Shown in pieces: positions 50,901 through 58,548 of a DNA stretch of 64,000 nucleotides. The stretch comes from JAWLHK01 sp041690355 [NCBI: bacterium] (GTDB taxonomy: Bacteria; J088; JAWLBW01), in NCBI GenBank assembly GCA_041690355.1, contig JAWLHK010000007.1, forward strand, positions 124,001 through 188,000, in the 5' to 3' direction. The notes beneath the pieces were generated by a model. That model saw only the letters and a list, made by a program, of their open reading frames with translations. It was not told the DNA's origin and searched no databases. Numbering within the stretch: position 1 is the first letter of the stretch; the number at the start of each line of letters is the position of its first letter. The position numbers and the translations under genes are program-made.

Positions 50901-51752
50901 TCAGCGCTTGCGGACGGCGACCACCTCGCCGATGGCCTCGCCGAGCTTCACGACCTGATCGGTCTGAAAGCGATCGAGTTTCACCCGCCCCTTTTCGAAG
51001 AGAAGAATGACGGTCGAGCCGAACTCGAAGCGGCCGATCTCGTCTCCCTTCGCCAGGCGGCGCGGAAAATCGATATCCTTGCTGTAGGGGCGCCCGCCGG
51101 CGACGTTCGTCGTGAAGTCGCCGTAGACGACCCGCACGCTGCCGACGATGGTCGCGCCGACCTTGACGAGGCCGACCAGCCCCGCCGAGGTTTCCAGATA
51201 GGTGATCAGGCGTTCGTTGCGGGCGAACAGATTGGAAACATTCCGCACGGCGAAAGGGTTTACGGGGAACAGTGCCCCCGGCACGTAGGTCGCCGAAACG
51301 ATGCGCCCCCCGAGCGGAACGTGAATGCGGTGATAATCCTGCGGGCTCAGGTAGATGGTGACGAACTCCCCGTCGAGGTAACGCTCGGCGGCTTCGCGAT
51401 CGCCGCCGACGAGATCGAGAAGGGAGTATTCCCTCCCCTTCACCTGCCAGAGACGCCCGCGGGTGATCTTGCCGGAGGCGCTCACGCGGCCGTCGACCGG
51501 GCTGACGACGACGCCGGCGCCGGGCGCGATGGGACGCAGCCCCTGTTTGAGCCGGCGCGTAAAGAACTCCACGAGCGTCTGGTACTGCTCGAGGGGCTTC
51601 TCGGCCTGATCGAGGTCGATCTTGAAATGGTTCGCGTACCAGGGAATGGCCACGCGGCTCGCCGGCGAGCGGGCCAGCCGGCCCACGGTCCGTGAAAGCG
51701 CCCGCTGCGGAAGTACGTTCAGCGCGAGCAGTTGCAGAGAATCTTTGAACAT
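50901..51752 (-). CDS. psd: Phosphatidylserine decarboxylase proenzyme
   Basis: A 283-residue inner-membrane-associated enzyme that makes phosphatidylethanolamine. The self-cleavage site FGST (Gly245-Ser246) would yield the pyruvoyl alpha chain. Catalytic-region residues Asp87 (SPVDGR) and His141/His144 (DYHRIHVPLGG) are present. The ATG at 51752 suits the family; the frame to 51788 adds residues without support. The stop lies back to back with larC's stop, the two forming the palindrome TGATCA with no spacer. It is divergent from the Cys-rich protein gene. Confidence 0.95.
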   Translation of the reverse strand: MFKDSLQLLALNVLPQRALSRTVGRLARSPASRVAIPWYANHFKIDLDQAEKPLEQYQTLVEFFTRRLKQGLRPIAPGAGVVVSPVDGRVSASGKITRGRLWQVKGREYSLLDLVGGDREAAERYLDGEFVTIYLSPQDYHRIHVPLGGRIVSATYVPGALFPVNPFAVRNVSNLFARNERLITYLETSAGLVGLVKVGATIVGSVRVVYGDFTTNVAGGRPYSKDIDFPRRLAKGDEIGRFEFGSTVILLFEKGRVKLDRFQTDQVVKLGEAIGEVVAVRKR

Positions 51753-51799
51753 GCCATGCTCTGGGAAATAAAGGTCACAGTATAACACGCGAGGGACCG

Positions 51800-52303
51800 A
51801 TGACCGAAGAACTGCGGCTGCGCATTCAGGCTGCGCGTGAGAAGACCTTCATGCTGTACGAGGGAAAACAGGTTGCCCACCGCAGCTGCGGGATTGCCCT
51901 CGCCGAGACCTTCAACCGCGCCACCCCCGCCTATCAGTCGCTGCGGCGCGGCGGCATCACGGGCTGCGGCGAATGCGGCGCCGTGAAGGCGGGCGAGCTG
52001 ATTCTCGGCGAGATTCTCGGCGATCCCGATCCGGCCGGCCCGGTGACCGACGAGCTGCGCTCGGCCATGCAGCTTTTTCAGCGGCGCATCACCGAGCGGG
52101 TCGATCGCGGCGACAGCCCCGACCTCGTCTGCAACCACCTTACCGCGCAGCACGGCGATTTTCTTGGCGAGCGGCGCAAGGCGTTCTGTACGAACCTGGC
52201 GGCCATCGTGTCCGAGACCGTGGCCGAGGTGCTCGCCGAGTGCGACCGCCTTCCCGAGATTACGCCCATCCCGCGCGCAGACGCCGACGGCGGCTCCCGC
52301 TGA
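51800..52303 (+). CDS. C_GCAxxG_C_C-type cysteine-rich protein
   Basis: A 167-residue cytoplasmic protein with six Cys. SCGIALAETF (Cys30) is followed by GGITGCGECGAVKAGEL (Cys56 and Cys59), then VCNHLT (about 110), FCTNL (about 129) and AECDRL (about 147). The spacing resembles the C_GCAxxG_C_C redox family, which may bind a metal or form redox disulfides; the match is by eye. GAGGGA lies about 5 nt before the ATG. It is divergent from psd with 47 bp between them, where TATACT on the minus strand is the probable psd -10. Confidence 0.65.
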   Translation: MTEELRLRIQAAREKTFMLYEGKQVAHRSCGIALAETFNRATPAYQSLRRGGITGCGECGAVKAGELILGEILGDPDPAGPVTDELRSAMQLFQRRITERVDRGDSPDLVCNHLTAQHGDFLGERRKAFCTNLAAIVSETVAEVLAECDRLPEITPIPRADADGGSR

Positions 52304-52359
52304 ACCCGCCGGGATTTACTCTTGCCGGCACGTGCGGGCAAGGGCCATGCTGACGAGGC

Positions 52360-52539
52360 ATGGAAAAACCCAAGGCACATTCCGAATCCAGCCCCGCCCC
52401 ATCTCCTTCCACAGAACCGGCGGAACTCGAGAAGCGGCGGCTGTCGAACAGCGACGCCGAAGAGCCCCAGGAACATCCAACGGATCCGTGCGACTGGCCC
52501 GACCGGATCGCGCGCGCCGAAGACCGCGGCCTGGATTGA
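52360..52539 (+). CDS. Possible small acidic protein
   Basis: A 59-residue ORF (MEKPKAHSESSPAPSPST..., ending in a CDWPDRIARAEDRGLD helix). The C-terminal third has coding-like third-position GC and a Cys-x-x-Trp region; the N-terminal part is Ser/Pro-rich. GAGG ends 1 nt from the ATG, which is too close; an alternative reading could start at an upstream ATG in another frame. The stop codon lies inside a heptamer tract. No family was recognised and it may be spurious. Confidence 0.35.
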   Translation: MEKPKAHSESSPAPSPSTEPAELEKRRLSNSDAEEPQEHPTDPCDWPDRIARAEDRGLD

Positions 52540-52703
52540 GTGACGAGTGACGAGTCGGGCAATTGACAATTTTCGATTGACGATTGACGCTTGCGGTCCG
52601 GGAAGCACCTGAAGTGCATGGCCCTCGTTTCTTTGGCGCTTGGCGCTCGGCGCTCTTCCCCCCGGCCTCGCTTCTCAGGAATCAGAACTCAAGAATCAGG
52701 AAT
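52534..52703. repeat. Three successive heptanucleotide tracts upstream of radA
   Basis: 52534-52589 keeps 7-nt phase over eight units (gattgag, tgacgag, tgacgag, tcgggca, attgaca, attttcg, attgacg, attgacg). From about 52630 tttggcg, cttggcg, ctcggcg follow the same family as at 21450 and 21629. 52676-52703 is caggaat, cagaact, caagaat, caggaat, the reverse complement of the attcctg family. These fill most of the gap between the small ORF and radA. Confidence 0.85.
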
Positions 52704-52716
52704 CGCCCCCGGCGTA

Positions 52717-52746
52717 TTGGGCATTCTCACGGGCACGCGCTACAAT
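52717..52746 (+). promoter_or_regulatory. Promoter of radA, predicting a leaderless transcript
   Basis: TTGGGC (52717-52722), an 18-bp spacer and TACAAT (52741-52746). The GTG start codon is at 52754, 7 nt after the -10 box, where transcription should begin. No Shine-Dalgarno fits in between. Confidence 0.65.
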
Positions 52747-52753
52747 AGCGCTC

Positions 52754-54148
52754 GTGGCCAAACCCAAAATCGTATTCGTGTGCCAGCAGTGCGGCCAGAC
52801 CTCGCCCCGCTGGGTCGGCCGCTGCAGCGCCTGCGGCGAGTGGAACTCGTACGTCGAAGAGGCGCAGGAGAAGCGCGCCGTGCAGTCGGCCGCTTCGGGC
52901 GCCCGCGCCGTGCCGCTCCCCGAGATCGAGCCGCCGCGCGGGGAGCGCTATCACACCGGCATCCCCGAACTCGACCGCGTGCTCGGCGGGGGCGTCGTGC
53001 AGGGCTCGGTCACGCTCATCGGCGGTGATCCGGGCATCGGCAAGTCGACCCTGCTCATGCAGGCCCTGAACGGTCTCGCCGCGTCGGGCGCCGCCCTGTA
53101 CGTCACCGGCGAAGAATCGCCGCAACAGGTGAAGCTGCGCGCGACCCGCCTCGGCACCCTGCACCCGGGCATCGACGTGCTCTCTGAAACCGCGCTCGAC
53201 ACCGTGCTCGGCGTGCTGGCAGACCGCAAGCCCGTGTTTGCGTGCATCGATTCCATCCAGACGCTCTATTCTGCCGACCTGCCGAGCGCGCCCGGATCGG
53301 TCGGTCAGATTCGCGAAGTGGCCGCGCGCCTCGTCGACTACGCCAAGCGCAATGACTGCGCGCTGTTTCTCATCGGCCACGTGACGAAAGACGGCTCGCT
53401 GGCCGGCCCGCGGGTGCTCGAGCACATCGTCGACACCGTGCTCTACTTCGAGGGTGAACGCGGCCACCCCTTCCGCATCCTGCGCGCCTTCAAGAACCGC
53501 TTCGGGTCGACGAATGAAATCGGTGTCTTCGAAATGAAGGAGACCGGGCTGCGACAGGTCGAGAATCCGAGCGAGATGTTTCTCGCCGAGCGCCCCGTCG
53601 GCGCCGCCGGATCGGTGGTCGTGCCCAGTCTCGAGGGAACGCGCCCGATTCTCGTCGAAGTGCAGGCCCTCGTGAGCGCGAGCGCCTACGGCAATGCCCG
53701 GCGCACCGCCATGGGATTCGACGTGAACCGCGTGAACCTGCTCACCGCCGTACTCGAGAAGAAAGCGGGCCTGCACCTCGCCGGGCAGGACATCTTCGTC
53801 AACGTCGCCGGCGGCGTGCGCCTGGTGGAGCCGGCCGCCGATCTGGCCGTCGCGCTGGCCATCGTCTCCTCCTTTCGCGAAGAGCCCGTCGATGCGCACA
53901 CCGTCGTCCTCGGCGAGCTGGGGCTCACCGGCGAGGTGCGGGGGGTCTCGCAGCTCGAACAGCGGCTGCACGAGGCGCACAAACTCGGGTTCCGCGGCGC
54001 CGTGGTTCCCGAAGTCAATCTGCGCCGGCTTGAACGCAACGCGCCGCTCGCCTGCATCGGCGTCGACAGCGTCGAAGCGCTTCTCGAAGCCTACCCGCGC
54101 GGTGAACGCCGCGCCCCGCTGCTGCCCGACCAGAATCGAATCGGTTGA
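52754..54148 (+). CDS. radA: DNA repair ATPase RadA
   Basis: A 464-residue protein that promotes branch migration in recombination. An N-terminal zinc finger (C-x-x-C ... CSACGEW) precedes a RecA-like core: Walker A GGDPGIGKST, the RadA-specific KNRFG motif, and a C-terminal Lon-like domain (GGVRLVEPAADLAVALAI, GELGLTGEVR). The start is GTG, encoding MAKPKIVFVCQQCG; the longer frame from 52640 runs through heptamer repeats and is rejected. Confidence 0.95.
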   Translation: MAKPKIVFVCQQCGQTSPRWVGRCSACGEWNSYVEEAQEKRAVQSAASGARAVPLPEIEPPRGERYHTGIPELDRVLGGGVVQGSVTLIGGDPGIGKSTLLMQALNGLAASGAALYVTGEESPQQVKLRATRLGTLHPGIDVLSETALDTVLGVLADRKPVFACIDSIQTLYSADLPSAPGSVGQIREVAARLVDYAKRNDCALFLIGHVTKDGSLAGPRVLEHIVDTVLYFEGERGHPFRILRAFKNRFGSTNEIGVFEMKETGLRQVENPSEMFLAERPVGAAGSVVVPSLEGTRPILVEVQALVSASAYGNARRTAMGFDVNRVNLLTAVLEKKAGLHLAGQDIFVNVAGGVRLVEPAADLAVALAIVSSFREEPVDAHTVVLGELGLTGEVRGVSQLEQRLHEAHKLGFRGAVVPEVNLRRLERNAPLACIGVDSVEALLEAYPRGERRAPLLPDQNRIG

Positions 54149-54204
54149 CGCTCTCTGACCGGGGGCATATACTGTACGTGCCCTGCCTTCACGGCACGAT
54201 TATC

Positions 54205-54864
54205 ATGCGCTTCGGGATTCTCAGTGACACCCATGGGAACATCGACGGCCTACAGAAGGCAGTCGAATTCCTGCGCGAAGAACTCAAGGCCAAGCGCATC
54301 TTTCATCTCGGCCACGAGTTTGACGACGTCGACGAACTGATCGCCCGCAAGCGCGCCGCGAAACACGAGCCCGGCGAGGCGACAGACTTTTTTTCGGATC
54401 TGGCCGAAGCCCTGACGACGACGCTCGATCTGGCCACCCGCACGGTGCTCAAGGCCGAGAGCGACGAGCTGAGCATGCTGCGCCGGCTCATGATCCGCGT
54501 GCCGGGCGAAGGCGACCGCGCCTACACCGACGGCGCGCACGCCCACATCGATTACGAGATGCTCGGCGACCGCATCATCACCCTGGTGCACAACGTCAAG
54601 GAACTGAAGAAAGAAGACCTGGCCACGGCGCACATCGTCTTTTACGGCGGGTCGCATCTTTACCAGGTCGACAGGGTCGGGCACCGGTGGTTCATCAACC
54701 CCGGTCATCTCATGAAGGCGACCGACAAAGGGCGTGAGCCGACGTTCGGCTTTCTCGACGCCGACAACGAGACGCCCGTGTTTCGCATCTACGACCTGAA
54801 CCTGCAGGTCAGGCTCGAAAAAGAGCTCGTGCTCGACAAGAAGAACAAGTTCTCGGTCAGCTGA
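54205..54864 (+). CDS. Calcineurin-like metallophosphoesterase
   Basis: A 219-residue protein. The first metal block is FGILSDTHGN (Asp and His). The second block is altered (HLGHEFDDVDEL instead of GD..), and the last blocks are LVHN and YGGSHLYQ...INPGHL, where GSH takes the place of the usual GHT. It resembles the YfcE/MJ0936 group but has a helical insert of about 60 residues (about 50-110), and the changed ligands make activity uncertain. TATACT at about 54168 is a candidate -10. Its 3' end overlaps the convergent SRPBCC gene by 8 bp. Confidence 0.8.
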   Translation: MRFGILSDTHGNIDGLQKAVEFLREELKAKRIFHLGHEFDDVDELIARKRAAKHEPGEATDFFSDLAEALTTTLDLATRTVLKAESDELSMLRRLMIRVPGEGDRAYTDGAHAHIDYEMLGDRIITLVHNVKELKKEDLATAHIVFYGGSHLYQVDRVGHRWFINPGHLMKATDKGREPTFGFLDADNETPVFRIYDLNLQVRLEKELVLDKKNKFSVS

Positions 54865-55381
54865 TCGTCCGCAGCCGCTCGAGAATGGCGGCGTACTCGG
54901 CGCGCACTTCGCCCGGCATGCGGAACTTCGCGGCCCACCGCCCCCAGAAACTGCCCGCTTCCCACTCGCCGACCAGATCGACCTCTGTGCCGTTCTCGCG
55001 CGGCTGCAGGGTGACGACGGTGCGGCGCTCGCGCAGCCCCTTGCGCGGGCGATCGCCTTCGCGCTCTTCGACGACCTTGACGCCGTACTGCCGGTTCTCA
55101 ACCCAGGTGGTCACCTGCTCGACGGTCATGCGCGCCTCGGGCCCGGCGCCATGGAGCGCCTGGCGCCGCGCCGGGCCGTCCTTGCCGTGCACCCGTTCGG
55201 CGCGCGCGTAACCCGGCCGCCAGGCGGAGGTCTGGTCGAGGTCGGTAATCACGGCGAAAATCCGCTCGGCGCCCGCGGGCACCCTGCCCGTCACGCGCAC
55301 CGAGGACGAGCGCGGCAGCAGCGCGGTCGCCACCAGCGCGAGCACGGCGGCAAAAAGAACGAGATAGACGACGGTTTCCAT
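54857..55381 (-). CDS. Membrane-anchored SRPBCC-domain protein
   Basis: A 174-residue protein with one N-terminal membrane helix (about 3-22) and a SRPBCC/START-like ligand-binding domain (AERIFAVITDLDQTSAWRPG, then strands to a C-terminal helix EVRAEYAAILERLRTI). Such domains bind hydrophobic ligands; none can be predicted. GGAGGTCG precedes the ATG and TACAAT lies about 43 nt upstream as a probable -10. Confidence 0.85.
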   Translation of the reverse strand: METVVYLVLFAAVLALVATALLPRSSSVRVTGRVPAGAERIFAVITDLDQTSAWRPGYARAERVHGKDGPARRQALHGAGPEARMTVEQVTTWVENRQYGVKVVEEREGDRPRKGLRERRTVVTLQPRENGTEVDLVGEWEAGSFWGRWAAKFRMPGEVRAEYAAILERLRTIS

Positions 55382-55427
55382 GGTTCGACCTCCGGAGGAG
55401 CAGCAGAGCGCCCATATTGTAGCAGGC

Positions 55428-56549
55428 TCAGGCGGGGAGCAGGGTCTCGACGACGCTGTCGGCGACAGCCATCCCCTCGACGGTCAGCGCGATCGTTTCG
55501 CCCTGACGCCGCACGAGGCCGGCGCGCTCGAGGCCGGCCAGCCGCGAAGCCGCCGGTTCCCGCTCCAGATGCGCAAATTCGCGAATCGAGAGGCCGTCGC
55601 TGCGCCGCAGTCCGACATACATCCGCTCGAGAAGCGCCTCGGCTTCGGTAAGATTTTCTTCTCCCTCGCGCGGCAGCCGCCCTTCGGCAAGCGGCGACCG
55701 CCAGCGATCGTAGGCGCGCAGGTTCCAGAAGCGGCGCCGCGCCTGCGGGTCGTAGGAGTGGGCCGAGGGGCCGTATCCCCGATAGGCGCCGCCGGTCCAG
55801 TAGAGCTCGTTGTGGCGGCTGCGGTGGCCGGGGCGCGCGTAGTTGCTGATCTCGTAGTGTTCGAATCCGCGTTCGGCAAGGCGCGCGTGCAGAGCGAGAA
55901 ACTGTTCGCGCTCGTCCTGCTCGGGCGCGGCCGAGAAGCGCCCCTGTTTCCGGTCGCGCGCCAGCAGGGTGCCTTCGTAGATCGTCAGTCCATAGGCCGA
56001 GATGTGGCGTACGCCCGCTTCGACGAGCCGGTCGGCGTCCTCGAGAAGCTCTTCGCGCCCCAGACAGGGGATGCCGAAGATGAGATCGGCGCTTACCGAC
56101 TCGAACCCCGCCGCCACGGCCGCGCAGACGGCGCCGAGCGCCTGGCCCGCGTCATGCGTGCGGCCGAGAGTGCGCAGGTGCACATCCCGCAGCGACTGCA
56201 CGCCGAGGCTCAGCCGGTTGACGCCTGCCGCCCGATAGCCGGCCAGCCCTGCGGCATCTTCGGGATTAGCCTCGAGCGTGACCGTGGCATCGGGCCGGCG
56301 GGGCACCGCCCGCAGAATGCGCGCGACCTGCTCGGGCGCCAGCAGGCTCGGCGTTCCGCCCCCGAAATAGACGCTGTCGGCCATCGGCGGCGGATCGAGC
56401 GCGATTTCGGCCAGCAGCTCGTCGACGAACCGGTCGACGGGCGGATCACGCCGCACGACGAAGGCGAAGTCGCAGTAGGGACAACGTCGCCGGCAGAAGG
56501 GGATGTGCAGGTAGACGCCGAACGGCGTGACAAGCGGGGCGGAGTTCAT
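55428..56549 (-). CDS. hemW: HemW-type radical SAM haem chaperone
   Basis: A 373-residue radical SAM protein. The cluster motif CRRRCPYCDF (C-x3-C-x2-C) is followed by YFGGGTPSLL and the later SNYARPGHRSRHNELYW. The four-Cys HemN pattern is absent, so this is HemW (formerly HemN-like), which transfers haem to respiratory enzymes. The ATG at 56549 lies inside a 7-nt repeat tract and has no Shine-Dalgarno; the frame extends to 56660, so the start is uncertain by up to 37 codons. Confidence 0.88.
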   Translation of the reverse strand: MNSAPLVTPFGVYLHIPFCRRRCPYCDFAFVVRRDPPVDRFVDELLAEIALDPPPMADSVYFGGGTPSLLAPEQVARILRAVPRRPDATVTLEANPEDAAGLAGYRAAGVNRLSLGVQSLRDVHLRTLGRTHDAGQALGAVCAAVAAGFESVSADLIFGIPCLGREELLEDADRLVEAGVRHISAYGLTIYEGTLLARDRKQGRFSAAPEQDEREQFLALHARLAERGFEHYEISNYARPGHRSRHNELYWTGGAYRGYGPSAHSYDPQARRRFWNLRAYDRWRSPLAEGRLPREGEENLTEAEALLERMYVGLRRSDGLSIREFAHLEREPAASRLAGLERAGLVRRQGETIALTVEGMAVADSVVETLLPA

Positions 56550-56564
56550 AGTTCGGCGTTCATG
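56544..56564. repeat. Heptamer tract overlapping the hemW start codon
   Basis: gttcata, gttcggc, gttcatg in exact 7-nt phase. The reverse complement supplies the hemW ATG (tATGaac) and a second, out-of-frame ATG-aac 14 nt upstream. Confidence 0.6.
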
Positions 56565-56668
56565 GTGTCGGGAGCGCAAGGCGGACGCAAGTCCCCGCAG
56601 GCCCGGGGCGGAGGAAAAACCGGGTCCGCCTGCCACGCTAACCCCTTGAAAGTCCTGCAACGTTTGCG

Positions 56669-56697
56669 TTGACGACCGACGGCTCGCGTGCTAGACT
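56669..56697 (+). promoter_or_regulatory. Heat-shock operon promoter (sigma70 type)
   Basis: TTGACG (56669-56674), a 17-bp spacer and TAGACT (56692-56697), with the CIRCE operator beginning 6 bp downstream at the expected transcription start. Confidence 0.8.
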
Positions 56698-56702
56698 TAG
56701 AC

Positions 56703-56729
56703 TTAGCACTCTCAAAGGCAAAGTGCTAA
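56703..56729 (+). promoter_or_regulatory. CIRCE operator
   Basis: TTAGCACTC, 9-nt spacer, AAGTGCTAA: the consensus HrcA-binding inverted repeat with one mismatch in the right arm (A for G). It lies 55 bp upstream of hrcA, so HrcA represses its own operon. Confidence 0.96.
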
Positions 56730-56784
56730 TTTTCGAGACCGGGACGGGCAAGGCCGCAACGACACGGACTTCGGGAGTCTTACG

Positions 56785-57822
56785 ATGGAACCTCTGAACG
56801 AACGCCGCAAGCGCATTCTTCAGGCCGTCATTTCCGAATACGTGATGACGGCCGAGCCGGTCGGATCGCGCACGATCAGCAAACGCTACGAAATCGACCT
56901 GAGCCCGGCGACCATCCGCAACATCATGAGCGATCTCGAAGAGCTGGGCTACTTCATGCAGCCCCACACCTCGAGCGGGCGCGTGCCGACCGACAAGGCC
57001 TTTCGCTTCTACATCGAAGAGATCGCCCACTTCAACCCCCTCGACGCCGACACCCAGCAGTCGCTGCAGAGCCGCGCCGAACACACCGAGCGCGATGTGC
57101 GCAGCCTCGTGAGCGAGACCTCGAAGGCGCTGTCGGAATACAGCCAGAGCGTCGGGTTCGGCTTTCTGCCCACGCTGGCGGCCGCCCGTTTCCGCCACAT
57201 CCAGTTCATCAGTCTCAACCGCCGCCAGGTGCTGGTCGTCTTCGTCTCCGACGCCAACCTGGTGCAGAACCGCGTCGTGAACATCGACCGCGAAGTGCGC
57301 CAGGCCGATCTCGAGCGGATGAGCAACTACCTCAACGCCCTCGTCGCCGGCCTCACCCTGAAGGAGGCGCGTGCCCGGATGGTCGAAGAGCTGACCAGCG
57401 AACGTCTTCAGTACGACGCCCTGCTGCAGAAGGCGGCCGAACTGGGCGCCGCCGTCATGGGCGAGGGCGAAGACGTCATCATCCGCGGCGAGAGCAACAT
57501 GCTGCTCGCGCCCGAATTCGGCGAGGTCGACCGCATCCGCACCCTGTTTCGGGCCTTCGAAGAGAAGAACCTCATCGTGCAGCTTCTCGACCGCGCGCTC
57601 GCCTCGCCGGGCGTCCACATCTACCTGGGCAACGAGGTCGAAGAGCAGACCCTCGAGAATTGCGCCCTGGTGACCGGCACGTACGGTTCGGGGGGCAAGC
57701 TTCTCGGCGCCATCGGGGTCATCGGCCCGATGCGCATGGATTACACGCGCGTCGTTCCCCTTGTGGAGTATACGTCGCGCCTCATCAGCCAGCAGTTGGA
57801 AACGTTCAGCACCGACGAGTAG
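56785..57822 (+). CDS. hrcA: Heat-inducible transcription repressor HrcA
   Basis: A 345-residue repressor. The winged-helix N-terminus (ERRKRILQAVISEYVMTAEP, SPATIRNIMSDLEELGY) binds CIRCE. The GAF-like and dimerisation parts end in IGVIGPMRMDYTRVVPLVEY, the usual signature. Typical HrcA is refolded by GroEL; here the cluster is hrcA-grpE-dnaK-dnaJ and groESL is not in the window. grpE follows after 10 bp. Confidence 0.96.
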   Translation: MEPLNERRKRILQAVISEYVMTAEPVGSRTISKRYEIDLSPATIRNIMSDLEELGYFMQPHTSSGRVPTDKAFRFYIEEIAHFNPLDADTQQSLQSRAEHTERDVRSLVSETSKALSEYSQSVGFGFLPTLAAARFRHIQFISLNRRQVLVVFVSDANLVQNRVVNIDREVRQADLERMSNYLNALVAGLTLKEARARMVEELTSERLQYDALLQKAAELGAAVMGEGEDVIIRGESNMLLAPEFGEVDRIRTLFRAFEEKNLIVQLLDRALASPGVHIYLGNEVEEQTLENCALVTGTYGSGGKLLGAIGVIGPMRMDYTRVVPLVEYTSRLISQQLETFSTDE

Positions 57823-57832
57823 AAAAAGCGCT

Positions 57833-58477
57833 ATGCGGCAAGACAACGATTTCGAAGAAGAGAACCAGGACGAGAACAGCCCCTCCTTCCGCATCGAAGG
57901 GGCCGAAGAGGCCATGCAGGAGGCCCTGCGCGCCATCGAAGAGCGCGAGGCCCGCGAGAAGGACGCCCGGAAGAAGGGTTCCGGAAACGACGCCCGCGTC
58001 GCAGAGCTCGAGAAGGAGCTCGAGGCCCGGTCGGCCGAGGCCAATGAGTGGAAGGAAAAAGCCCTCCGCACGATGGCCGACTTCGAGAACCTGCGCAAGC
58101 GCGCCCTGCGCGAGAAGGAAGAGGCGCGGCACTACGGCGCCGAGAACCTGCTGCGCGATCTGCTCCAGGTCATCGACAACATGGAGCGCGCCGTCGAGGC
58201 CGCCGGCGAGGCCGAGCAGATTCGCGAAGGGGTGCGCCTCACGCATGACCAGTTCAAAGGGATCCTGCGCCAGCACGGCGTCGAGGTAATCGAGTCGACG
58301 GGCAGCGCATTCGATCCGCACCGGCACGAGGCCGTGGCCCACGTGCCCACCGCCGAGCACGAACCGGGCATGGTCATCCAGGAGCACCGGCGCGGCTACC
58401 GCCTTCGCGAGCGCCTGCTGCGCCCGGCCATGGTTTCGGTGGCCAAGGCCCTCGAAGCGCCCAAGACCGAAGAATAG
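57833..58477 (+). CDS. grpE: Nucleotide exchange factor GrpE
   Basis: A 214-residue protein. An acidic N-terminus, a long coiled coil (about 35-110, NDARVAELEKELEARSAEAN) and the C-terminal beta domain with the family end (EHRRGYRLRERLLRPAMVSV). It drives ADP release from DnaK. The ATG at 57833 follows the hrcA stop by 10 bp; no clear Shine-Dalgarno is visible, suggesting translational coupling. Confidence 0.96.
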   Translation: MRQDNDFEEENQDENSPSFRIEGAEEAMQEALRAIEEREAREKDARKKGSGNDARVAELEKELEARSAEANEWKEKALRTMADFENLRKRALREKEEARHYGAENLLRDLLQVIDNMERAVEAAGEAEQIREGVRLTHDQFKGILRQHGVEVIESTGSAFDPHRHEAVAHVPTAEHEPGMVIQEHRRGYRLRERLLRPAMVSVAKALEAPKTEE

Positions 58478-58548
58478 ACCCGGTCGCTTGCAATCAGCCC
58501 CCCCGCCGATTATGCTAACAGGGCGTCGGCGTCAGGAGAGCATGCGGT

